Assembly: GCF_021530565.1 (NCBI RefSeq)
Contig: NZ_JAKGBI010000021.1
Coordinates: 1 to 64,000 of the forward strand
Length of the DNA stretch: 64,000 nucleotides
Direction: 5' to 3'
From: Pseudoalteromonas sp. SMS1
GTDB lineage: Bacteria; Pseudomonadota; Gammaproteobacteria; Enterobacterales; Alteromonadaceae
Positions 1 to 7,686 of this stretch are shown in pieces. Position 1 is the stretch's first letter, and the number at the start of each line of letters is the position of its first letter. The notes below the pieces were generated by a model. That model saw nothing but the letters and a program-made list of their open reading frames with translations, made no database searches and was not told where the DNA came from. The position numbers and the translations under genes are program-made.

Positions 1-99
1 AGTGATTGCTGCTGTTAGAGTTGTTTTACCGTGGTCAACGTGGCCAATTGTACCTACGTTTACGTGCGGTTTCGAACGTTCAAACTTTTCTTTTGCCAT
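1..99 (-). CDS. tufB: Elongation factor Tu, N-terminal fragment (cut by window edge)
   Basis: Only the first 33 codons are present. The minus strand reads [20 protein letters not shown] and continues into the G1 P-loop HVDHGKTT, the universal EF-Tu start. The protein is the GTPase that carries aminoacyl-tRNA to the ribosome. The gene lies directly downstream of four tRNA genes in the order known from E. coli (thrU-tyrU-glyT-thrT-tufB), which marks it as the tufB copy. The start is the ATG at 99-97 with AGG a few bases upstream. It is probably co-transcribed with the tRNAs. Confidence 0.97.
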
Positions 100-150
100 G
101 ACGGAACCTATAAGTTTTTGTGTATCTAGATTACATATAAAAATAATCCA

Positions 151-162
151 CGCGCGCGCGCG
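151..162. repeat. (CG)6 alternating dinucleotide run
   Basis: Twelve bases of strictly alternating C and G lie between thrT and tufB, in otherwise AT-rich spacer. Such runs can adopt Z-DNA under negative supercoiling. In the transcribed tRNA-tufB leader the run could also form a short hairpin near the processing site. Function is unknown. Confidence 0.6.
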
Positions 163-238
163 GGGACTATGTTTATTCTTTACAATTATAAATGTTTTTG
201 TGACAAATCAAAGGAAGTATTTGGGAAGATCCGGAGAC

Positions 239-314
239 TGGTGCTGATAGGCAGATTTGAACTGCCGACCTCACCCTTACCAAGGGTGCGCTCTACCAAC
301 TGAGCTATATCAGC
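239..314 (-). tRNA. thrT: tRNA-Thr (anticodon GGT)
   Basis: The reverse complement folds as a tRNA: acceptor GCTGATA paired with TATCAGC, D-arm GCTCAGTTGGTAGAGC, anticodon loop around GGT, T-arm with GTTCAAATC, and an encoded CCA end. It reads ACC codons. It is the last of four tRNA genes before tufB, matching thrT of E. coli. Confidence 0.96.
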
Positions 315-326
315 ACACCAGAAATC

Positions 327-401
<75 letters not shown>

Positions 402-446
402 TTTAAGAACCTGTTCTTAACTACCTCAGAACCGTCAAGAATAAAG

Positions 447-531
447 TGGTGGAGGGAGCTGGATTCGAACCAGCGAAGGCTGAGCCGTCAGATTTACAGT
501 CTGATCCCTTTGGCCGCTCGGGAACCCCTCC
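447..531 (-). tRNA. tyrU: tRNA-Tyr (anticodon GTA)
   Basis: An 85-nt class II tRNA with a long variable arm. The acceptor is GGAGGGG/CTCCC, the anticodon loop is CTGTAAA with GTA, the T-arm has GTTCGAATC, and CCA is encoded. It occupies the tyrU position in the thrU-tyrU-glyT-thrT-tufB transcription unit. Confidence 0.96.
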
Positions 532-573
532 ACATAAAAATTCTTTTCTAAAGCGTGTTCTAAATCATGAAAA

Positions 574-649
<76 letters not shown>

Positions 650-660
650 ACTGCTTTAGT

Positions 661-699
661 ACGGGGCGAGATATTAGAGCAACCGCTGGCACTATGCAA
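661..699 (-). promoter_or_regulatory. Sigma70 promoter of the tRNA-tufB operon with GC-rich discriminator
   Basis: On the minus strand there is a TTGCAT -35 (699-694), a 17-bp spacer and a TAATAT -10 (676-671). Next comes a GC-rich discriminator CTCGCCCCGT (670-661), about a dozen bases before thrU. A GC-rich discriminator is typical of stringently controlled stable-RNA promoters, so ppGpp/growth-rate control is inferred. Confidence 0.75.
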
Positions 700-766
700 C
701 AGTTATATTAAAAAAAATCACAATTTATTGTTTAAATGCTCATATTTACAGCAAAGCTTTCATTAA

Positions 767-1480
767 TTAAGCATTTTGATGGTATTTGCGCCAAAAAACC
801 AACCCTTGCATCACCAAATCATCAAAGTAGATGCCTGAACAATCAAGGTGTTGTTGAATAAGCTCGCCGTAGCCACCCGCAAAAACAAGTTGTATTGGCT
901 GTGCCTTTGACGATTGCTGCATGTCATCAAAAGCTCGTTGTGCCAGTGCCACAGTCGCACTCAGTGCCGCATTCTTTACCGCATTGGGGGTGTTTTTACC
1001 AAGCGTCGTATCAAATTGAGTTTGCGCATCACTAAACACTCTTTGGGTATTGGCCACCAAACTATCTATCATCATATCTAGACCTGGTAGAATCCATCCG
1101 CCTTGATGCTGACCTGAAGCACACAACACATCAATCTTCGTAGCCGTGCCTGAATCAACGATAAGGCACGCTGTCTCAGGAAACAAATAATGGCTTGCCA
1201 CGACAGTAAGCCAACGATCAATCCCCAAATTTTGGTACTCTGGATACGCGCACACAAGATCACCTAACGTTGCTGTCACATGAGCATAAAAGTAAGGAAC
1301 GTCATGGGCTTTCGCATTTTCTAATATTGGCGCAAGATCATCGTTTTTACCGACTTGGGCTATCAGCACTTCCGAGATATCTTGCCAAGGGATGCTTTCC
1401 TCAGTCGTGAGTGTTATCTGACCACGATATTCCGTCGCCACTTTCACTGCGGTGTTACCGACATCAATCAGTAAACGCAT
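767..1480 (-). CDS. coaX: Type III pantothenate kinase
   Basis: This 237-residue protein phosphorylates pantothenate in the first step of coenzyme A synthesis. It opens with MRLLIDVGNTAVKVA, the DxGNT phosphate-binding motif of the ASKHA-fold CoaX family. It continues with LGIDRW and IVDSGTATKIDVL, both CoaX signatures. Type III enzymes need a monovalent cation and escape CoA feedback inhibition. The ATG shares one base with the birA stop (TAATG), so the two are translationally coupled. In E. coli this exact position holds the unrelated type I kinase coaA, so this is a non-orthologous replacement at a conserved locus. Confidence 0.95.
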   Translation of the reverse strand: MRLLIDVGNTAVKVATEYRGQITLTTEESIPWQDISEVLIAQVGKNDDLAPILENAKAHDVPYFYAHVTATLGDLVCAYPEYQNLGIDRWLTVVASHYLFPETACLIVDSGTATKIDVLCASGQHQGGWILPGLDMMIDSLVANTQRVFSDAQTQFDTTLGKNTPNAVKNAALSATVALAQRAFDDMQQSSKAQPIQLVFAGGYGELIQQHLDCSGIYFDDLVMQGLVFWRKYHQNA

Positions 1481-2475
1481 TATCCCTCCTTACGCAGTGA
1501 GATCTCACCGCCATAATACGACTTACATTCACCATCTTGGCGCAGTACAATCCCACCTTGTGTATCAATCCCTTCGCAAACGCCTCGCCATTGTCGCTGG
1601 CCCGTACTCAAGCACACGACTTGATTGCGAAACGCATTGAGTTCATTCCATTGTGTGACCATGTCAGCCAAGCCATTGCGTTGATACATGGACAAGCGCT
1701 TTTGCAAACACAGTGTCAGTACTACAGCTAGCTGGTTTTTATCTATGTTTGCAACATGCTGACTCAAGTCCGTCCAAGCTTGATCTATCTGCTGCGCGGC
1801 ACCCGCTGGCATTGCCACATTGAGGCCAATGCCTATCACCAAATGACAAGGGCCTTCCATTTGTCCGTCTAATTCTACGAGGATCCCTGCCAGCTTTTGT
1901 TCACGAATGTAGATGTCGTTTGGCCACTTTAATTGTACATCTAAGTCATATAACGCTTGCAGTGCATCATACACCGCCAATCCGACAGCAATGGAAACCC
2001 CCATTGCCGCCTGCATTCCCTCTTCAAAGCGCCAATAGTAGCTGTAATACAAATTGGCACCAAAGGGAGATTGCCACTGTCGACCACGACGGCCACGCCC
2101 CGCTTGCTGCATTTCAGCCACCAACGCCTGCCCTGAGTGCATCGAATTATCGGGTGCTTGAATGCGACGCATCAATTCACTATTGGTGGAGTCGATAATA
2201 GGATGTACTTCTATGTAACAAGGCTGGTCGCTTAATGCCTGCCATACAGGTAAAATTTTACTTTGATCAAGCAATGGTAAACTATGGTTCAATCGGTACC
2301 CTTTTCCCGTCACTTTAAAGATATCGATGCCCATTTCTTGCAGTGATTTAATATGTTTAGACACCGCAGCACGGCTGATCCCTAACCTTTCACCTAACGT
2401 CTGCCCAGATATAAAGTGATCACGACTCAGCGCGCTCAATATTGCAAGCTTATTGCCTGTGGGTGCCTTAACCAT
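1480..2475 (-). CDS. birA: Biotin--protein ligase / biotin operon repressor
   Basis: At 331 residues this is the bifunctional form. An N-terminal winged helix (about residues 1-65, SGQTLGERLGISRAAVSKHI) is followed by the ligase domain with the adenylate-binding GRGRRGRQWQSP loop and KWPNDIY. A small SH3-like C-terminal domain follows. It biotinylates acetyl-CoA carboxylase BCCP and, as the biotinyl-AMP dimer, represses bio genes. It overlaps murB by 8 bp and coaX by 1 bp, forming a tightly coupled murB-birA-coaX operon. Confidence 0.96.
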   Translation of the reverse strand: MVKAPTGNKLAILSALSRDHFISGQTLGERLGISRAAVSKHIKSLQEMGIDIFKVTGKGYRLNHSLPLLDQSKILPVWQALSDQPCYIEVHPIIDSTNSELMRRIQAPDNSMHSGQALVAEMQQAGRGRRGRQWQSPFGANLYYSYYWRFEEGMQAAMGVSIAVGLAVYDALQALYDLDVQLKWPNDIYIREQKLAGILVELDGQMEGPCHLVIGIGLNVAMPAGAAQQIDQAWTDLSQHVANIDKNQLAVVLTLCLQKRLSMYQRNGLADMVTQWNELNAFRNQVVCLSTGQRQWRGVCEGIDTQGGIVLRQDGECKSYYGGEISLRKEG

Positions 2476-3478
2476 GCTCTACTCCTTTTGAAAGCTCACC
2501 ATTGCGGCCAATTAGTCGTACTTCCGGACTCAGTTCAACGGCAAATTTTGCCAATACCGTTGCCTGAATATGTTCAATCATTGTCAATAAATCACGCCCC
2601 GTGCCCTGGCCATCATTTACCAGCACCAAAGCTTGCTTGTCATATACGCGTATGCCACCAATACGGTGGCTTTTTAAGCCCGCCCGCTCAATCAACCAAC
2701 CAGCCGCTAGCTTTTCTTTGTTATCACTCACGGGATAAGTTGGTATGCCTTCGTAACGTGCACGCAGCTCACTTGCCAATGCTCGACTTACAACTGGATT
2801 TTTAAAAAAGCTGCCCGCATTAGCACACTGCGCCGGATCTGGTAATTTACTGCGGCGGATCTGCATAACTCGATTAGCCACTTGTTGTGCATTCACCTCC
2901 CTCCCAATGAGATCACGAAGCGGCCCATAGTCAAGCACGGGTCGCCATTGTTTTGGGAGCTTAAGTACAACTTCTGTGATGATAAAGCGGCCATACAATG
3001 CCTGTTTAAATACCGAGTCACGGTAACCAAATTCGCAGGCCGATTTATCCAAAGTGATAAATGACTGTGTCTCTAGGTGATACCCTGTCAAGTGTGAGAA
3101 TACATCCGCTAATTCGACGCCATAAGCCCCAATGTTCTGCACCGGTGCGGCACCGACCGTGCCGGGGATCAAGGCTAAATTCTCTAATCCGCCAATGCCC
3201 ATATCGAGTAGTTTAAGCACCATCGGATGCCAACTTTCTCCCGCAGCAACACGAATTTGGTAGTGCGAGTCTTGTTCGGAAACCGTAATACCGCGGTTCG
3301 CCAACTGTATCACCGTCCCCTCAAAATCATTCAAGAAAACACTGTTACTCCCTTCTCCAAGAATGAAAAAGGGCGCATTAAAATCAATTGATTGTAATTG
3401 CTCTGACGCAGTTACACGCACTAATTTTTGACAGTGCGTGGGAAGAGCAAATGTATGTAATGACTGCAAAGACTGCAC
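2468..3478 (-). CDS. murB: UDP-N-acetylenolpyruvoylglucosamine reductase
   Basis: This FAD enzyme reduces UDP-GlcNAc-enolpyruvate to UDP-MurNAc in peptidoglycan precursor synthesis. The 336 residues carry the FAD-binding EGSNSVF motif, IPGTVGAAPVQNIGAYG, and NAGSFFKNPVVS with the catalytic Ser. Type I features such as the YRDSVFK region are present. The chosen GTG start aligns with the E. coli N-terminus (LQSLHTFALP versus LKPWNTFGI). It is first in the murB-birA-coaX operon. Confidence 0.95.
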   Translation of the reverse strand: MQSLQSLHTFALPTHCQKLVRVTASEQLQSIDFNAPFFILGEGSNSVFLNDFEGTVIQLANRGITVSEQDSHYQIRVAAGESWHPMVLKLLDMGIGGLENLALIPGTVGAAPVQNIGAYGVELADVFSHLTGYHLETQSFITLDKSACEFGYRDSVFKQALYGRFIITEVVLKLPKQWRPVLDYGPLRDLIGREVNAQQVANRVMQIRRSKLPDPAQCANAGSFFKNPVVSRALASELRARYEGIPTYPVSDNKEKLAAGWLIERAGLKSHRIGGIRVYDKQALVLVNDGQGTGRDLLTMIEHIQATVLAKFAVELSPEVRLIGRNGELSKGVEHG

Positions 3479-3609
3479 AGGTTGCGCCTATCATGAATAC
3501 TGACTATTTGCGGTAGTTTACCTGATTGCGACCGCCAACGCATCTGAGTAGCTTTTGTACATGGAAGTGGTATAACAGAGGCCACTCTCAATCATGAGCA
3601 AGGATAAAA

Positions 3610-5454
3610 ATGAAACTCTCAGCCTTAACTTTTGGCCTCGCCATTGCGGGCCTCTCTCACACGGTTATGGCGGCTAAGGCCGTCGACGAGCATACCTATT
3701 CAAATCTTAACGATGTGATAAGTACACACCTACACCTCGATTTAGATATCGACTTCGAAGACAAGCAGCTCGAAGGGTTCGTCGAGCATACGTTACAATG
3801 GCAAAACAAACAGGCACGTGCATTGGTGCTAGACACCCGTGATCTTGAAATTGACCGAGTCATGTATCAAAGCAAAGACGGCCAATGGCATCGAGCAGAC
3901 TTCTCATTGGCACCACGTAACGGCGTGAAAGGAGCCAAACTCACCATCACATTTAAACAGCAAGCGAAAAAAGCCCGTATTTATTACAACAGCTTGCCGC
4001 AAGCATCCGGGTTACAGTGGCTAACACCAGTGCAAACGGCCAGCAAAACGCACCCGTTTATGTACAGCCAATCTCAGGCAATTCATGCCAGAAGCTGGAT
4101 CCCTGTGCAAGACACACCAGCTATGCGTACCACCTACACCGCGCGTATTCAAACACCTAAAGACGTGCGTGCAGTCATGAGTGCGGATAATTCAGAAGCC
4201 TTTGTTAAAGACGGCGACTATTGGTTCGACATGCCACAAGCGATACCACCATATTTGATCGCAATTGGCGCAGGCAACTTAGAATATAAAGAAATGTCCC
4301 ACCAGACCGCGATTTTTGCTGAACCCCAAATCCTTGATGCATCGGTTGCTGAGTTTAATGATACCCAAGCGATGATAGACAAAACCAATGCAATGTACGG
4401 TGAATATGCGTGGGGCCGATATGACTTGCTAATGTTGCCACCTAGCTTCCCATTTGGTGGTATGGAAAATCCTCGTTTGTCATTTATTACGCCAACGGTT
4501 GTGGCCGGTGATAAGAGTTTGGTTAATCTCATCGCCCACGAATTAGCACACTCTTGGTCGGGTAACTTAGTCACGAATGCCACATGGGAAGATCTGTGGT
4601 TGAATGAAGGCTTCACCTCCTATGTGGAAAACCGCATTATGGAAGAAGTGTTTGGCCGCGACCGCGCGGTGATGGAGCAAGCGCTTGATGCCGCGGGTTT
4701 ACGCGCACAGCTGACAAAAATTCCTGAGCCGGATACCCGCTTAAACTTAAAGCTCAATGGCCGTGACCCTGATGATGCTTTTAGTAAAGTGCCTTACATA
4801 AAAGGTCAGCTATTTTTAATTTATTTAGAAGAAAAATTTGGCCGTGAACAATTTGATATTTTTGTGAAAGGCTATTTTGATGCCTATGCATTTAAATCAC
4901 TGACAACAGGAGAGTTTGTTAAGTATTTAGATCAGCATTTATTACAAAAGCACCCGGGGATTGTGTCACTGGAGAAAGCCAAAGAATGGATCTATCAACC
5001 AGGCCTTCCTGCTGATGCCCCCACCCCTACCTCAGATGCATTTAACCAAGTAGATAGTCACACACAGGCGTGGTTGAGTGGGAGTAAGCAGCTAAACACC
5101 CTGCCGACAAAAAGCTGGACTGTGCACGAGTGGCTGCACTTTCTAAACAACCTACCAAGAGATCTCTCACTGGAAAATATGGCGGCATTGGATAAGGCAT
5201 TCAATCTCACCAATTCAACCAATGCAGAATTGGCGTTTGCATGGTATATGCTGGCAGTTGGGAATGGCTATGAAGCAATATACTCGGCGCTAGACAAGCA
5301 TCTGACAGGGATCGGCCGTCGTAAGCTGATAGTACCGCTTTACAAGGCACTGGTGGAATATGACAAGCGTGATTGGGCATATCGTGTCTATCAGAATGCA
5401 CGCCCAGGGTATCACCCTTTGGCACAAGGGACGATTGACGCAATCTTTAAATAA
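3610..5454 (+). CDS. Secreted M1 family aminopeptidase (LTA4-hydrolase/ColAP type)
   Basis: A 614-residue zinc aminopeptidase. Residues 1-21 form a signal peptide ending VMA-AKA, so it is exported. The M1 motifs are intact: the substrate-binding GGMEN loop (FPFGGMENPRLSF) and HELAH at 310-314, with the third zinc ligand Glu333 in WLNEGF (HExxH-18-E). A C-terminal helical domain completes the LTA4H-like layout, resembling the cold-active aminopeptidase of Colwellia. It probably trims peptides in the periplasm or medium. It is transcribed alone, with GGA before the ATG. Confidence 0.93.
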   Translation: MKLSALTFGLAIAGLSHTVMAAKAVDEHTYSNLNDVISTHLHLDLDIDFEDKQLEGFVEHTLQWQNKQARALVLDTRDLEIDRVMYQSKDGQWHRADFSLAPRNGVKGAKLTITFKQQAKKARIYYNSLPQASGLQWLTPVQTASKTHPFMYSQSQAIHARSWIPVQDTPAMRTTYTARIQTPKDVRAVMSADNSEAFVKDGDYWFDMPQAIPPYLIAIGAGNLEYKEMSHQTAIFAEPQILDASVAEFNDTQAMIDKTNAMYGEYAWGRYDLLMLPPSFPFGGMENPRLSFITPTVVAGDKSLVNLIAHELAHSWSGNLVTNATWEDLWLNEGFTSYVENRIMEEVFGRDRAVMEQALDAAGLRAQLTKIPEPDTRLNLKLNGRDPDDAFSKVPYIKGQLFLIYLEEKFGREQFDIFVKGYFDAYAFKSLTTGEFVKYLDQHLLQKHPGIVSLEKAKEWIYQPGLPADAPTPTSDAFNQVDSHTQAWLSGSKQLNTLPTKSWTVHEWLHFLNNLPRDLSLENMAALDKAFNLTNSTNAELAFAWYMLAVGNGYEAIYSALDKHLTGIGRRKLIVPLYKALVEYDKRDWAYRVYQNARPGYHPLAQGTIDAIFK

Positions 5455-5470
5455 AGGGCACCGACCTACT

Positions 5471-5497
5471 CGCTTGAGCATCAGCGCTGCTCAAGCG
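5471..5497. terminator. Bidirectional hairpin between convergent genes
   Basis: A perfect 10-bp inverted repeat, CGCTTGAGCA and TGCTCAAGCG, with a 7-nt loop lies between the stops of the M1 aminopeptidase and the DUF2057 gene. There is no clear U-tract on either side, so terminator function is inferred from position. Confidence 0.5.
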
Positions 5498-5511
5498 ATG
5501 CTGTTAACAAA

Positions 5512-6099
5512 TCAGTGATCTGTGCTTTTAATAGACGCCAAAAAGGCAGCACGCTGTGCTGGGCTAGCTTGCTGCCACCAAAATTCTAACATCGCCATGG
5601 CATCGGGTTTGCCAGCGGTCGGAGCGGGTTTCACGTCGTTCATCGATCCGACAGGCGGGGTGGAGATGGCCACTTTCATGAGGGCTGCGGGCTTCACAGC
5701 ATGCTCTTTTAAACGCGTTGCATTTACCGCCTCACCTTGACGTGCCTCAAACCAAATCGTCGGTGATTTTGCAAAACGACGGGCGTGCTCAACATCATCA
5801 ATGGCCTCAAAGCGCACTTGGTAATCTTCAGCATGCAATGTTACTTCGACCCAAAATGGGGCAGAGTCAACAACTTCATGTTCGTCATAATCTAACTCGA
5901 ATAAGTCAGAGTATTTCACTTTGATACGATGCGTACCTGCGGGTAAGTCTAAAGTGCGAACTTTGTTAAAAAAAGAATGCTCAATCTCCTTGTCGTTTAC
6001 TTGCAAAGGAAGCAATTCTTCTGGGAAATTAACTTCCCCTGAAACAGAAATACCACTAAAAAGTGCTACTAAAACGCCAAATATACTAATTTTCTTCAT
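5512..6099 (-). CDS. DUF2057 (YccT-like) exported protein
   Basis: 195 residues with a signal peptide (MKKISIFGVLVALFSGISVS-GE). The body matches the DUF2057 pattern: LPAGTHRIKVKYSDLF early, then a mid-region such as RFAKSPTIWF for the ligand-like domain. E. coli YccT (also called CsgI) of this family inhibits curlin polymerisation, but whether this homologue acts similarly is unknown. The C-terminal third is low-complexity and Pro/Ala-rich. It is monocistronic and convergent with the aminopeptidase gene. Confidence 0.75.
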   Translation of the reverse strand: MKKISIFGVLVALFSGISVSGEVNFPEELLPLQVNDKEIEHSFFNKVRTLDLPAGTHRIKVKYSDLFELDYDEHEVVDSAPFWVEVTLHAEDYQVRFEAIDDVEHARRFAKSPTIWFEARQGEAVNATRLKEHAVKPAALMKVAISTPPVGSMNDVKPAPTAGKPDAMAMLEFWWQQASPAQRAAFLASIKSTDH

Positions 6100-6254
6100 A
6101 TTTCCTCTTTATTTGCTTGCTACCTTTGTCAATGCAGGTATTTGTGCCAAATTCAGTTACAATTATGAATGTATGCTAATTGTAATTTCCCTTGTATCTT
6201 GTTACGTCCACGCTATGCTGAACAGCTAAACTAACGTATATAAGGAAAAAAGTA

Positions 6255-6626
6255 ATGAGCCAAGAGACGATTTTTACGAAAATAATTAATCGCGAGATAC
6301 CTGCAGACATCGTGTACGAAGATGAAAAGGCACTTGCTTTTAAAGATATAAACCCACAAGCACCTTTTCATGTATTGGTTATTCCAAAACAGCCGATCGC
6401 GACAATAAACGACGTAAATGAAGAAAATGCACACTTAGTTGGGCATTTACACTTGGTTGCAGCTAAACTTGCCAAAGAGCACGGATTCGCTGAAAACGGT
6501 TACCGCGTGGTCATGAATTGCAACAATGATGGCGGACAAACTGTGTACCACATTCACTTACATGTTTTAGCTGGGCTTGAAATGGGTTGGCCTCCGTACC
6601 AAAGTAGGAAAAAAGTAGTATCTTAA
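6255..6626 (+). CDS. hinT: HIT family purine nucleoside phosphoramidase
   Basis: A 123-residue HinT-type protein. It begins ETIFTKIINREIPADIVYED, typical of HINT, and has the histidine triad H99-I-H101-L-H103 in VYHIHLHVL. The family hydrolyses AMP-lysine and other adenosine phosphoramidates in the cytosol. The length is normal. AAGGAAAA lies a few bases upstream of the ATG. Confidence 0.95.
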   Translation: MSQETIFTKIINREIPADIVYEDEKALAFKDINPQAPFHVLVIPKQPIATINDVNEENAHLVGHLHLVAAKLAKEHGFAENGYRVVMNCNNDGGQTVYHIHLHVLAGLEMGWPPYQSRKKVVS

Positions 6627-6853
6627 ATTATTCTTTGTTAAAAAATGTAATTGACTAAGCTATTACTCTATAGAAATAAATTCTCCTACTAATCAACGAG
6701 TTGAGTTTTTCACAATCTAATTCTGTTTACAAAACGGTCAATCGTGCCACACTTTGTACTGTAAACATTGTTTTATTGATGAAATTTCTAATACAAAAGG
6801 TCTGAACCACGTGATAGCATTGCGTAATCAGACAGAATGAGAGTGTTTTTCAA

Positions 6854-7510
6854 ATGAGCAGTACTGCATTTTTATTGCTAGATAAAGAGCCTATCAATAC
6901 GATAGGAATAAACGTTTTACAGCCACTCCTGAAAACTCAGGGGTTAGACGTAATCACAGGAACTGATATCTCCGAAGTACCAGAAGATACTCGGTTGCTT
7001 TTTATTGAGACAGCAGTCAATGATGCATGGGGTAAACTCAAAGAGCAGTTGGTAAACCTAAAGGTCAGTTGTGATATTGTGCTGTTCAATTTAGATGAAA
7101 ATCCGGAATTGGCTAATCGCGCGCTATTGAGCGGTATTCGGGGCGTGTTTTATACCACTGACAATGCGGATGTATTGATGAAAGGCATTCGTCTATTGAT
7201 GGAAGATCAACTGTGGTATCGCCGTGAGATCATGTGTAACGCGTTAAATCGCATGTTGCAATTCAACAAAGACGCATTGCACAAACTCACCGAAGGTGAC
7301 ATCGAACCGGTTAAACTCACAAAACGTGAAAAAGCAATTATCTCGTTAATGAGTAAAGGTGCGAAAAACAAAGAAATTGCTGAAGATCTAAACATCAGCC
7401 CACATACGGTAAAAACGCATTTATATAGCGCATTTCGCAAAACAAAATGCCGTAACCGTATTGAGCTTTTGTCTTGGGCACAGCAAAATATTCCTGACGA
7501 AATTCGATAA
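6854..7510 (+). CDS. CsgD/VpsT-like LuxR-family transcription regulator
   Basis: 218 residues. The N-terminal half is a receiver-like fold without a clear phosphoacceptor pocket. The C-terminal HTH runs over about 155-210 (LTKREKAIISLMSKGAKNKEI, then HTVKTHLYSAFRKT). This layout matches CsgD and VpsT, which control curli/cellulose and Vibrio polysaccharide matrix. At the helix where VpsT binds c-di-GMP through W[F/L/M][T/S]R, this protein has WYRR. The 227-bp upstream region is large enough for complex control. A hybrid histidine kinase gene follows after a terminator, so partnership is only a possibility. Confidence 0.8.
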   Translation: MSSTAFLLLDKEPINTIGINVLQPLLKTQGLDVITGTDISEVPEDTRLLFIETAVNDAWGKLKEQLVNLKVSCDIVLFNLDENPELANRALLSGIRGVFYTTDNADVLMKGIRLLMEDQLWYRREIMCNALNRMLQFNKDALHKLTEGDIEPVKLTKREKAIISLMSKGAKNKEIAEDLNISPHTVKTHLYSAFRKTKCRNRIELLSWAQQNIPDEIR

Positions 7511-7544
7511 GTACATCAGGTACACTACTCTTCGTAATTCTGTG

Positions 7545-7571
7545 AAAAAGCATGTGTAAGCATGCTTTTTT
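7545..7571 (+). terminator. Rho-independent terminator after the CsgD-like gene
   Basis: The stem AAAAAGCATG/CATGCTTTTT has a 6-nt loop and runs into seven T residues, 34 bp after the stop. Confidence 0.85.
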
Positions 7572-7686
7572 TGTATGCTACGCATCTATATACCTAGCAA
7601 CTCTCATTATTTTCTGGTTCCTCAGCTTTACTGACTTGAGCCTTCGCTCTATCCTAGGTACGTCTATTAATTGTTAACGTAGCCTT

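Noticed and set aside
3594..3601. ATGAGCAA just upstream of the M1 aminopeptidase ribosome-binding site could pair with the sRNA core (TTGCTCAT)
   Set aside because: An 8-base match is expected about twice by chance in this window, so it is not evidence of targeting. Worth including only in a proper target prediction.
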